A stretch of DNA of 64,000 nt from contig CM029670.1 in NCBI GenBank assembly GCA_017311315.1, forward strand, positions 25,385,449 through 25,449,448. The letters run 5' to 3'. Positions 40,360 through 52,300 of this stretch are shown one piece after another. Origin of the DNA: Dendrocalamus latiflorus. Taxonomy: Eukaryota; Streptophyta; Magnoliopsida; Poales; Poaceae. The position numbers were made by a program, and so were the translations under genes. Below the pieces are notes generated by a model. That model made no database searches and had not been told where the DNA came from. It saw only the letters and a program-made list of their open reading frames with translations. The first letter of the stretch is position 1. Every line of letters starts with the position of its first letter.

Positions 40360-43300
40360 ATGGCGCCCCCCACTGGAGAAGGTGGATCTGTGTAACATCC
40401 TGAAAAATGTAAATATTAAATTATGGAGTTTTTGGATTATTTTATTTGCTTCCATTTTAATTTGGAGTTTATGGAATTTTTCTGAGAAAAGTTGATGGAA
40501 GTTCCAAAAGTTAAAGAGAAATAAACATTTTTAAATAGTAGAAAGTTAAAATATAAGTAAAGAATCTGAAAAGATGATCCAAAAGAATTAAAAAGTAAAA
40601 TAAAAGTAAAAATAATAAACATCTGCAAGAATATATATACATAGGTATGTATATATATGTATGTATGCATACAATTAAATATAACAAGAAAATAATCTTT
40701 ATATAATAAATATCCACAAAATGGTAGATATAGAATTACAGGGAGCAAGAAAGTAAGTAAGTATATACATATATATATATACCTATATACACACACATAA
40801 ATACCCAAAATAAAAATAAAAGAAAATGAGAAAAGAAAGAGGAAAAGGGAAAAACCGGGCCGGCCATCACCCCGGCCCATCCGGACGCCGCGCGGCCCAG
40901 CGCGTCAGCGCCCGCGCTGCCCGGTTCCTCTCTCCGCACGCGGCCAGCGCGCACGCGCGGCCCAGCGCGCCAGCGCCCGCTCCCACTGCGCCGCGGGCCC
41001 TCACTCCACCCGCGCCTTCTCTCTCTGCCGCGCGGGCCTCCGCTCTCCTTCTTCCTCCCTCTTTCTTCTCCACGCGCACGCAGCGCAGCTCCTCTCGCGC
41101 TCGCTCCTCTGCCGCAGCAAATCCCCGCTCTCCCTCTCTCACCTCGCGGGCAAATTAAACAGGAGGGGGGACGCATCTCTCCCGCCACCTCCCTCCTACG
41201 CAATCTCGGAGAAGATCGAGTCCATCCCCCTGCCAGCGCGAACAGGGCGGGGGCTGACGTTGCCTCGCCGCGCGTCGTCTCCTCCCTCCTTTCCGCCGTG
41301 GTCCAGCTAGCACCGCCCCCAGGTCCGCTTGGCCTCGCCCCGGTTTCACCTCGCCCAGTTACCACCCGCACTCGCCGCCTATAAAGAGACGAGCTCCCCC
41401 TTCCCACTCCTCCTCCTTTCCCCCACCCGAGCTTGCGCCGGCCGTCGCCATTTCAGCCTCCGCCTCCTCCTCCGTCAACCCCCGACCGATTCCTCGCAGC
41501 AGGAGCTGCCCCTTGTCGTCCCGAAGCCAGCCCCGTGGTCGGCCGCCGCCCTCCGCCTCTGAAGCTTCCCCGCCACGGTGAGCCTCCCCGCGCCGCCCAC
41601 GGCTCCCGATGCCGGCGCTCCTCGTTGCCTCTCCGCCACCATGGACGACATGGTAAGGTTCCCCATGGCTCACTCTTGCTCGTGCTCACCTTATTTCGCT
41701 CCCTCTCCCTTCCGGCCGCCGGCGCCCCGTTTCCCCTCCATCGCCGACCGCCTAGCACCACCACCGGTCCACCTTAGCACCACCCCGACCGGAGCTGCTG
41801 CCGCTCAAGCTTCCGCGTCGCCCGGGAAACCCATTTCGTTGGTCGCCGGCGCCTCCCCGGCCGCCCTTCGCCGGCGCCACCGCCACCCATCCCCGGCGCC
41901 TCCCTCCCCTGTTCGGCCTCTGCTCTGTCCTGGCTCCTAGCCGAAGGCAGCGCCCTCCTTCCTGTCTCCCTCTCTCTGGTTTGACAGGTGGGCCCAGCCG
42001 GTTAAGCATCTCTAGAAGCTTTCACCTGCATATCTCAATATTTAGGTGTATGGCTAATTTCAAAACTAAAATCGTATAGATGATTAAAGGAGCAAATTTT
42101 GTAAAAATATGGGTTGTGATTAGAAATGGGAACAACAATTTAATGGTGCGATTACACTAAAAGGGATATGAAATGAAATTAAAATTTTAAGTTTAAATAG
42201 TGGCATGTACATACACATTATGCATGAGAATATAAATAAGGAATTACTTATAAATTTATAATGGGAAGTAAGAATAAGAAATTATTTATAAATTCATAAT
42301 GAAAAAGATGGAATTGGTTACATGTCCAAAGTTTAATAAAAAGTTCAACTAAAAATACCCTCAAGATTAAGATTAAGGAAATGGATTGAATAATCACTAA
42401 AGTATAAACAAAATAATGCTAAGATAAATTTGTGCACCTATTCATAGGTCTAACCTAACTCATGGAACTTCCTTGATAAATACAAAATGATAAAAGAAAT
42501 TATTAATAAAAAGGTCAAGCCTTGCTTTCTCCCCAATCGGCCATGTCTAGCCACCTTCCTTTCCCAAAAGCAGAAAATCCTTGTAGGTGCATCATCACTT
42601 TGGTCCCTCGTATTTCTAAAATCTTCCCTCACGGTAAAGTATTCCGACAACTCGCCCTCCTGCTCAAATCCAGCTACTGCTATGCTTACAATACACTAAC
42701 CTGTATCATCCTTCTACTCTCAAATCATACTAAATGTATAATTTAAATTAAATCGGGTATTTAAAGTGTTTGGATTTATTTGGGTCCTTTGAGTTATTTG
42801 TTTTTATTTGAATTCAGTTGCTTAGCACGTAATTAGAAATTGGGGTCCGGAGGAATCAAGGATCAAGCGAGGCCAAGATCGGAGTAAAGATAAAGACTCA
42901 AGCCTCAAGATCGACAAATGAGAAAGCTTTGAGTGAGCTCAAGACCGCAGCAAACCGCGCAAGGCGAGTCAATATGTTGGACCGAAATGGCGACAGAGGG
43001 GGGGGGGGATGAATGTCGATCTTTAAAAATCGCCCCCAACAAATATCTTCTTCTCCAATAGCTATGGGAGCTATGAAGGTAGAAGACAAGTACTTACAGG
43101 AAGAACAACAGCAGAGAAAACCAGATCCAGAAAGAAGCAGTCAAGAAAAATAAATTCAGAGCAAGTCTGACTGCAAGCGGTAGTACCGCTGATCCGAGCG
43201 GTAGTACCGCTATGCCGAGCGGTAGTACCTCTTGCCGGAGACGTTTGGACCGTCCGAACGTTTCATCGCCGATCGGACTGGTCCGAACATGAGCGGTAGT

Positions 43301-46300
43301 ACCGCTGGTCCGAGCGGTAGTACCTTTGAGCGGTAGTACCTCTCCAGGAGCGGTAGTACCTCTCGAGAAAAACAGCAGAGAGGAATTTCAGGCAGCAGAC
43401 CGAAACTTTGGATTTTTGGCTAAATTGAGGGTTTGCTCTCAATCTCTTTGATCCAAAGCCTTACTACAATGTACCAAATAGTAAGGGGACCCTGAGAATC
43501 AAGAGAATCAAACCAAAAAGCAAGAGTTTCAGATTATGGGTAAAAATCTGAAATTTTGCAAGACCCGAGCCAAAAATCAAATTGCTTCCCAACCTTTGAT
43601 CCTATGGCCAAGAGATTTTGCAGATATGTTAGCAATAGCCATAGAACTCCTCAGAGAAAAACTCAGGGCATTTCCTAAAGAGAATCAAGAAATCAACCAA
43701 ACCCTAGAAACGCTCTGAAGAACAGGGAAGCCTCAAAAATGAAATCTTGAGATTAAATGAAGTTTGCTCTTGGGAAACTTGATCAAATGATCTTGGAGAA
43801 TCATCCCAACCTAGAGCAACCCATTTTGGGCCTTCTCAACAAGAAAAACACAAGAACTCAAAAACTCAAGAAATCAAGAAATGAGGCATCGAAGGGAAAC
43901 AGAGAGCATGGGAATAAAACGTCAGATTTCTCATTCCATCACACCAAGGAATACATATGAGTCCCCATACGCATGGACATTAGAACAAGATGGAAGATTA
44001 CAAGCTCTCAATCCCTCAACTCCCTCTCCCAACTCAATCCCTCAACCATGAATGCTTAGGAAGGGAGAAGAACACTCTGTTCTATCTAGAACACATCGAA
44101 GGGGACAGAGGGAGCACACTCTGCCTCTCCAACAACTCACACCAACTAAAGAGCTAAAGGAAACAACCTTCCCAAAGCCTCTTTTGACTAGTGTAAACCC
44201 TAATTCCTTACAAGTGCTCCAGGAGGGCATGCAGCCCCTCCTCTCCTTTTATAGCGCTTGGCTAACGGGTCTCCGCCCCGTTACGCCCGCTACGTCCAAC
44301 GGAGCCCGCTCCCGCTTGTGCAGCCTTGCAAATTTCCCGATTCGCCCCTCCTGCACCTTCCGGGAAGCTTCCGCGCTCCTTGCCTCGCACGCCTCGCAAC
44401 CACCTCGAGTCCACATCGTCTTCGACACATCCTGACCGTTCTGACCTCAGCGCCACCTGCGCCTAGTCCGGTCCACCGTGTCTCACCACGACTCCACTCG
44501 ACGTCCTCTAGTCCTCGCCGTTGCCCGTCGTGTCCACCACCGGTAGCTCTAGCTCCGGTTCCTCGTCTCCCGACTCGCAACCACCTCACCAGCCTCAATC
44601 ATCCTCAGCGTACCCGACCGTCTGGACCTCAACACCTCCTGTGTCTAGTCCCGATCCTTCCACGCGTCACCATGACCTAGCTCCGAAGTCCTGCAGTCAC
44701 ACAGACAAGAAACACATCACATAGCACCGCTCGACATATGAAAGCGTAAACAACATCACTTACCATGCCGAAGTCCAAACCGGACGAAATTATCAGAATA
44801 TGCATCCTAATCCCATACGACCAAGTTTGACCAAAGTCCGACCGAGCCCGACTGCGCCACGCAACGACTCGACTCCGAACCACTCAAACCAAACTCAACT
44901 GACCTAAACCCTTGTCAATTACTCATCACTCTCATGGGGTCACGACCACATGGTCTCTCACAATACTTTGATCATATTGAACCTACGTTTTCTGCAAACT
45001 ACTTTGGTTTAAAATATCAAATTGCATGCTATTATTTTATATGCAAGTACATGTTAATTTAAGATTCTAGTTATATGTCCATTGTTTGCTTGATTAATAT
45101 TACACCTCCTTTGGAATACTTGAATATGTGAACCTTGTAGCCTTAGCAAAATTATAATGGTAACTTTTCAAAAGTAAGTCCGTAATTATATACCATGCTT
45201 AGTATTGCTTAGGTACTCATGGGCGCGAGAGCGCCCCAGCATCACTTTTAATCCTGAGAAAAATTTGTTGGGCAGTCATGGTGGTAATGACTGGTGTATG
45301 TTGGATATGGTTATTTTATATTCTCAAAAATCCTAACATTGCTTAAATTCCTGGATGGATGGTTTGGGGGCTGGTATGTGGTGCAATGGATGCACAAAAT
45401 GTGAAATGTGGTGCAGTGGACGCACAAATTGTGGAGTGTGGTAGAACCATCCAGGTAGCCCTAAGGCCTGAATCTTGTCATGTCAACCCATGTAAATCAG
45501 TACAACCACAAGCTGGCAAAATGTAGGCAGGGTTAACTAATTTGTGTAGCTCCAAGGTGGTTACGTGAAGGTATGACCACGAGCAAAGGGATGGATGCGT
45601 AATATTCCCCGCCTTTGCCCGTGATGGCTCACGAGGGACCCTTCCCGAGGTATGCGTAATATTACTACGGAAGGTTGACCTTAGCGGGCGTAACCACAAT
45701 GGGCTATGCATCGTAAAGGCCCTGTGATAGTCTATTCAACCACATGGCTAAGGAATCATGTGGGACAACGAGTAGATCTATCTCTTATGGGTAAAGTGTG
45801 CCAACTCTGCAGAGTCAAAACTATTGGAATAGCCGTGCCCACGGTCAAGGGCGGACATGGGAACGTAACTAGATATAGTTCTGTTTACAAAATAATTGGA
45901 ACTTGGGAGAGGGGAAACCTGAAGGGCGAAGGACTGCCCTGGTTTGGAATTGTCCTGGCTGTCGTCCCAGTGGTAAGTTAAGCGGCTATAACGCTGAAAG
46001 ATGTTATATGGTGTGATGTCATATGTATGGAAAGTCATGTTAATATTCCTTGAACATTATGATTTGTTCCAAAGCTGCTAAGTCTCAGGAAATTTTATGT
46101 ATGGTATTTCAAATAGTGGCATTTATATTCTTACAAAATAAAATATGGAAAGAATAAGCAGGGTCGTGAGTAAAGAAAATAGATGTTTGTAGTGTACACA
46201 TAAAGGTATTGGTGGATTCATGCCGATCATAAATAGGAAATGATAGTGTGGGTTCTAGGAGAAATAAATTGGTGGAGTCTAGCTGAATAGATAGGCTAAT

Positions 46301-49300
46301 AGATGATCTAATTGAATTTTTGGGAAGTTGGAGGAGTAATACAAGTATTGTATTATAGTTCCTGATTAGTGATTTACTTGGTGAGAGAATACTAGTGGAT
46401 CGTTGAATTAATCAATAATATTCTTGGTGGATATATAATGGTGAATCGTAGAATTGATCAATGATATTCTTGGTAGATATATAATATTGAATCATAAGCT
46501 TGATCAATGATATTCTTGGTGGATATATAATAGTGAATCGATGTTGGAGAATTAGGGAGTGCAAATGTAAATGGTTGGATTACAACAATGATATTTGTTA
46601 TAAATTCTTGGGAGATGTTGACAATAATGGGAATTAATAGGAGTTGATCAATTACTAGAGGGATGAATTGAATTTCTGAGAAGATTGGATGATTCATAAC
46701 AATTAGTGGATTATACTCTTGGTAAATTGAATTTTCGGTGGAGGTATATTTGTGGATTAGCTAGTGATAGATAATGGGAAATGAGATTGATTATTGGATT
46801 ATGGTTTTGAATCAATGACGAAAAGGATTGAATACGAATGATATCGGTGGATTTGAAAGTAATTATGTTAGAGAATCATTAGAATTCAGAGGTAAGGAGC
46901 TGATGAATAGTAATGACCAGATTGGATTATTAAGAATTTAGAACACAAAAGATATTGGTGGATGCAAAATGATTAATGATATTCGCTGTTGGAGTTTTAG
47001 ACAACAGTTAATAAAGAAAGTGCCTTTCGGTGGATTAAGTCAATTTTGGCAATTGTAGTGTGGAGTTAGGTAGCAGTAATAACACCTTGATTAAATAAGA
47101 GTAATAATGCTGCTAAAAGCGATTTATGGCAAACAAACTAACCCGAGCCTTTCCTTTGATAAGCCATGCATACTATTTATTTGCATTCTGTGTATTGGCT
47201 CGCGGAGCACGGGGTCGGAGTGCTCACGCTCGCTTTTGCGACAAAATTCAGAATCAAGAATCAAATCACCTCGCCTCAGCATCGAGATTGGACAAGCTGG
47301 CAGAGAAGATGAAGATGTCAAGGGCTAGGTCGCGAACCTCCAATTGGCTGCCTGTGGGCATGTCCTGAAGGTCCCACTTGCGTGCTTCGTTCTTCCGCTG
47401 CTGCAATTTATTGAGTTCGGCCTAATCGGCCCATGAGTAAGTCCATTACTATATTTATGCTTCCGCATGATATGTATTTTGATATTCATTACTGTAACTG
47501 TGAGCACTATCTACTGATCCAGGGAATAGTGCAGCTAAACACAGTAGATTCTGGATTGAAAAATCCGGGTCTGACAGAAATGGTATCAGAGCATATCGAC
47601 TGCAGGTCGTGACCTAGTTAGCCTGGCCGTTAGCTTCATGACTAGAATTATTTCTTCAAGATACTATTTCCATAAATATAAGTTATATTGCTCATTCTTA
47701 TCTCTCTTAGATGATTCCCTCTCATCTATATGCTGCCTTAGCCATTTTTACTCCTAGAGATTTCTTACTCCGAATTCAAAACAATAACGCAAGAGTGAAT
47801 GCTAATATCAACCAAATTACCCAAAATACTTCCCTCCTCTGTCTATTGATTCAAAAGGAAAATTTCAATCCTCTTCTCGTACCTTTACATCAAAAATTTA
47901 AGGTTAAGAACGTTGAAGATGGTCATGAAGATAAGGTAGTCTCGTTCTAAACAGACCATGCCAATAAACCTTGTGCCCCCACATATGTGTTTCCCCGAAT
48001 AGACGTTGTCTTGTCGCGAGCTTTCACTTTGGCCCTGTGCACTGCCTTCTTGCCCTTGGGCGTTATCTTTCGCAGTCTCAGGAAAAGATTGTTTTAAAGA
48101 ACTTGCAAGATTTGTGTGCCACCCCAGCTTCTCGGGTGTGCTCTTTTAAAAATTTAGAATGGGTTTGGATTACCTTATCCCCACGACTCAATCCTTACCT
48201 CATGCTATCCCCTCTCATCCCATTTGCTACAAACCCAGTCAAATCTACTGAGGCAAAGTGATAGATAGCTGAAGCCAAGGCAATCAAGAATAAGTGAAGA
48301 CTCTGCAATCTACTAGTATTTAAGGAAAACAACATCACTGTAATGAAGACCACCGCCAGAGTGTCCACAGAACAAGGTCCCCTGTTTCTACAAAGAGCAA
48401 GACCCTTGCCCCAGGAATTGCTCCTCAAATCTGATGTTGATCAAGACAGCTAAGGGTACAATAGATGAATAATGACAATCGTCATTTATTTAAGGGGGGT
48501 AGCACTAAGAGGCAGGAATGTCAAAGCACTACCACGATGTATGTTTTGGAGGTGCAACAACCTAGACTTAGAGCCAATCAAACCAGTACGAGAGGATTTG
48601 CAGAACTGGAAGTCTTATAGTGATAAGGACAAAAGACCACCATATAAATGTATCCGTCTTCGCATCGGCATCCCTCAAACCATTTACCCCCTAGGGCACA
48701 GACCATTGCTACCCACCTATCAATATGAAGTTCTACCACTATATGTCCATTAGACGATGCGATTATTCCATTGTATGAAGATGTGAAGGCAACAATGTCA
48801 AAGAACAAGGTTGTTCTCTTCCCTTTTGACTTCTCCAAGTGCTAACTCCTATTGTGCAGATTTTCATCTCTCTGTGGAGCTAAGGAACTATACATCGAGC
48901 AACACCCCAAAACCCATTGCTAGCCAATATAACCCACCTCCACTCTTTTTTCTCTACCGGAATCTCGGGGTCGAGATTCTTTTTAAGGGGGGTAGATCTG
49001 TAACATCCTGAAAAATGTAAATATTAAATTATGGAGTTTTTGGATTATTTTATTTGCTTCCATTTTAATTTGGAGTTTATGGAATTTTTCTGAGAAAAGT
49101 TGATGGAAGTTCCAAAAGTTAAAGAGAAATAAACATTTTTAAATAGTAGAAAGTTAAAATATAAGTAAAGAATCTGAAAAGATGATCCAAAAGAATTAAA
49201 AAGTAAAATAAAAGTAAAAATAATAAACATCTGCAAGAATATATATACATAGGTATGTATATATATGTATGTATGCATACAATTAAATATAACAAGAAAA

Positions 49301-52300
49301 TAATCTTTATATAATAAATATCCACAAAATGGTAGATATAGAATTACAGGGAGCAAGAAAGTAAGTAAGTATATACATATATATATACCTATATACACAC
49401 ACATAAATACCCAAAATAAAAATAAAAGAAAATGAGAAAAGAAAGAGGAAAAGGGAAAAACCGGGCCGGCCATCACCCCGGCCCATCCGGACGCCGCGCG
49501 GCCCAGCGCGTCAGCGCCCGCGCTCCCCGGTCCCTCTCTCCGCACGTGGCCAGCGCGCCAGCACCCGCTCCCACTGCGCCGCGGGCCCTCACTCCACCCG
49601 CGCCTTCTCTCTCTGCCGCGTGGGCCTCCGCTCTCCTTCTTCCTCCCTCTTTCTTCTCCACGCGCACGCAGCGCAGCTCCTCTCGCGCTCGCTCCTCTGC
49701 CGCAGCAAATCCCCGCTCTCCCTCTCTCACCTCGCGGGCAAATTAAACAGGAGGGGGGACGCATCTCTCCCGCCACCTCCCTCCTACGCAATCTCGGAGA
49801 AGATCGAGTCCATCCCCCTGCCAGCGCGAACAGGGCGGGGGCTGACGTTGCCTCGCCGCGCGTCGTCTCCTCCCTCCTTTCCGCCGTGGTCCAGCTAGCG
49901 CCGCCCCCAGGTCCGCTTGGCCTCGCCCTGGTTTCACCTCGCCCAGTTACCACCCGCACTCGCCGCCTATAAAGAGACGAGCTCCCCCTTCCCACTCCTC
50001 CTCCTTTCCCCCGCCCGAGCTTGCGCCGGCCGTCGCCATTTCAGTTGCCGCCTCCTCCTCCGTCAACCCCCGACCGATTCCTCGCAGCAGGAGCTGCCCC
50101 TTGTCGTCCCGAAGCCAGCCCCGTGGTCGGCCGCCGCCCTCCGCCTCTCAAGCTTCCCCGCCACGGTGAGCCTCCCCGCGCCGCCCACGGCTCCCGATGC
50201 CGGCGCTCCTCGTTGCCTCTCCGCCACCATGGACGACATGGTAAGGTTCCCCATGGCTCACTCTTGCTCGTGCTCACCTTATTTCGCTCCCTCTCCCTTT
50301 CGGCCGCCGGCGCCCCGTTTCCCCTCCATCGCCGACCGCCTAGCACCGCCACCGGTCCACCTTAGCGCCACCCCGACCGGAGCTGCTGCCGCTCAAGCTT
50401 CCGCGTCGCCCGGGGAACCCATTTCGTGGGTCGCCGGCACCTCCCCGGCCGCCCTTCACCGGCGCCACCGCCACCCATCCCCGGCGCCTCCCTCCCCTGT
50501 TCAGCCTCTGCTCTGTCCTGGATCCCAGCCGAAGGCAGCGCCCTCCTTCCTGTCTCCCTCTCTCTGGTATGACAGGTGGGCCCAGCCGGTTAAGCATGTC
50601 CAGAAGCTTTCACCTGCATATCTCAATATTCTGGTGTATGGCTAATTTCAAAACTAAAATCGTATAGATGATTAAAGGAGCAAATTTTGTAAAAATATGG
50701 GTTGTGATTAGAAATGGGAACAACAATTTAATGGTGCGATTACACTAAAAGGGATATGAAATGAAATTAAAATTTTAAGTTTAAATAGTGGCATGTACAT
50801 ACACATTATGCATGAGAATATAAATAAGGAATTACTTATAAATTTATAATGGGAAGTAAGAATAAGAAATTATTTATAAATTCATAATGAAAAAGATGGA
50901 ATTGGTTACATGTCCAAAGTTTAATAAAAAGTTCAACTAAAAATACCCTCAAGATTAAGATTAAGGAAATGGATTGAATAATAACTAAAGTATAAACAAA
51001 ATAATGCTAAGATAAATTTGTGCACCTATTCATAGGTCTAACCTAACTCATGGAACTTCCTTGATAAATACAAAATGATAAAAGAAATTATTAATAAAAA
51101 GGTCAAGCCTCGCTTTCTCCCCAATCGGCCATGTCTGGCCACCTTCCTTTCCCAAAAGCAGAAAATCCTTGTAGGTGCATCATCACTTTGGTCCCTCGTA
51201 TTTCTAAAATTTTCCCTCACGGTAAAGTATTCCGACAACTCGCCCTCCTGCTCAAATCCATCTACTGCTATGCTTACAATACACTAACCTGTATCATCCT
51301 TCTACTCTCAAATCATACTAAATGTATAATTTAAATTAAATCGGGTATTTAAAGTGTTTGGATTTATTTGGCTCCTTTGAGTTATTTGTTTTTATTTGAA
51401 TTCAGTTGCTTAGCACGTAATTAGAAATTGGGGTCCGAAGGAATCAAGGATCAAGCGAGGCCAAGATCGGAGTAAAGATAAAGACTCAAGCCTCAAGATC
51501 GACAAATGAGAAAGCTTTGAGTGAGCTCAAGACCGCAGCAAACCGCGCAAGGCGAGTCAATACTTTGATCATATTGAACCTACATTTTCTGCAAACTACT
51601 TTGGTTTAAATTATCAAATTGCATGCTATTATTTTATATGCAAGTACATGCTAATTTAAGATTCTAGTTATATGTCCATTGTTTGCTTGATTAATATTAC
51701 ACCTCCTTTGGAATACTTGAATATGTGAACCTTGTAGCCTTAGCAAAATTATAATGGTAACTTTTCAAAAGTAAGTCCGTAATTATATACCATGCTTAGT
51801 ATTGCTTAGGTACTCATGGGCGCGAGAGCGCCCCAGCATCACTTTTAATCCTGAGAAAAATTTGTTGGGCAGTCATGGTGGTAATGACTGGTGTATGTTG
51901 GATATGGTTATTTTATATTCTCAAAAATCCTAACATTGCTTAAATTCCTGGATGGATGGTTTGGGGGCTGGTATGTGGTGCAGTGGATGCACAAAATGTG
52001 AAATGTGGTGCAGTGGACGCACAAATTGTTGAGTGTGGTAGAACCATCCAGGTAGCCCTAAGGCCTGAATCTTGTCATGTCAACCCATGTAAATCAGTAC
52101 AACCACAAGCTGGCAAAATGTAGGTAGGGTTAACTAATTTGTGTAGCTCCAAGGTGGTTACGTGAAGGTATGACCACGAGCAAAGGGATGGATGCGTAAT
52201 ATTCCCCGCCTTTGCCCGTGATGGCTCACGAGGGACCCTTCCCGAGGTATGCGTAATATTACTACGGAAGGTTGACCTTAGCGGGCGTAACCACAATGGG

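Larger units (their letters stand above)
40391..47576 (+). repeat. LARD-like 5' LTR, with a solo LTR inserted
   Basis: 7186 bp including the insertion at 42975-44960. A G/C-rich part (40850-42000) contains a TATAAAGAG box at 41380-41388, then a C/T-rich leader and, at 41641, ATG in a strong context followed by a splice donor (ATGGACGACATG|GTAAGG). A conserved LTR block lies at 45784-45860 with CCGTGCCCACGG (45833-45844). GGTGGAT-like words recur from 46205 to 47040. The first 1.6 kb differs from the other LTR by more than 20 substitutions and an 18-bp gap, so it is older than element A. Confidence 0.93.

Noticed and set aside
43176..43366. CRISPR-like look of regularly repeated palindromes
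   Set aside because: The spacing is irregular (20-75 bp), spacers are not unique in the CRISPR manner, there are no cas genes, and the host is a plant.
47581..47592. tRNA-like match
   Set aside because: Only 12 bases complementary to a tRNA end; it is a primer-binding site, not a tRNA gene. The same applies to 6942, 16817 and 36008.
49045..49995. 316-codon minus-strand frame
   Set aside because: It runs through the LARD 3' LTR. The matching 5' LTR (40437-41407) has it broken by small indels, and the content is low-complexity followed by hydrophobic A/T-derived sequence.
49917..50645. 242-codon plus-strand frame rich in Pro, Ala and Ser
   Set aside because: Inside the LTR G/C-rich zone; the other LTR copy stops early (41940). 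No domain; explained by base composition.
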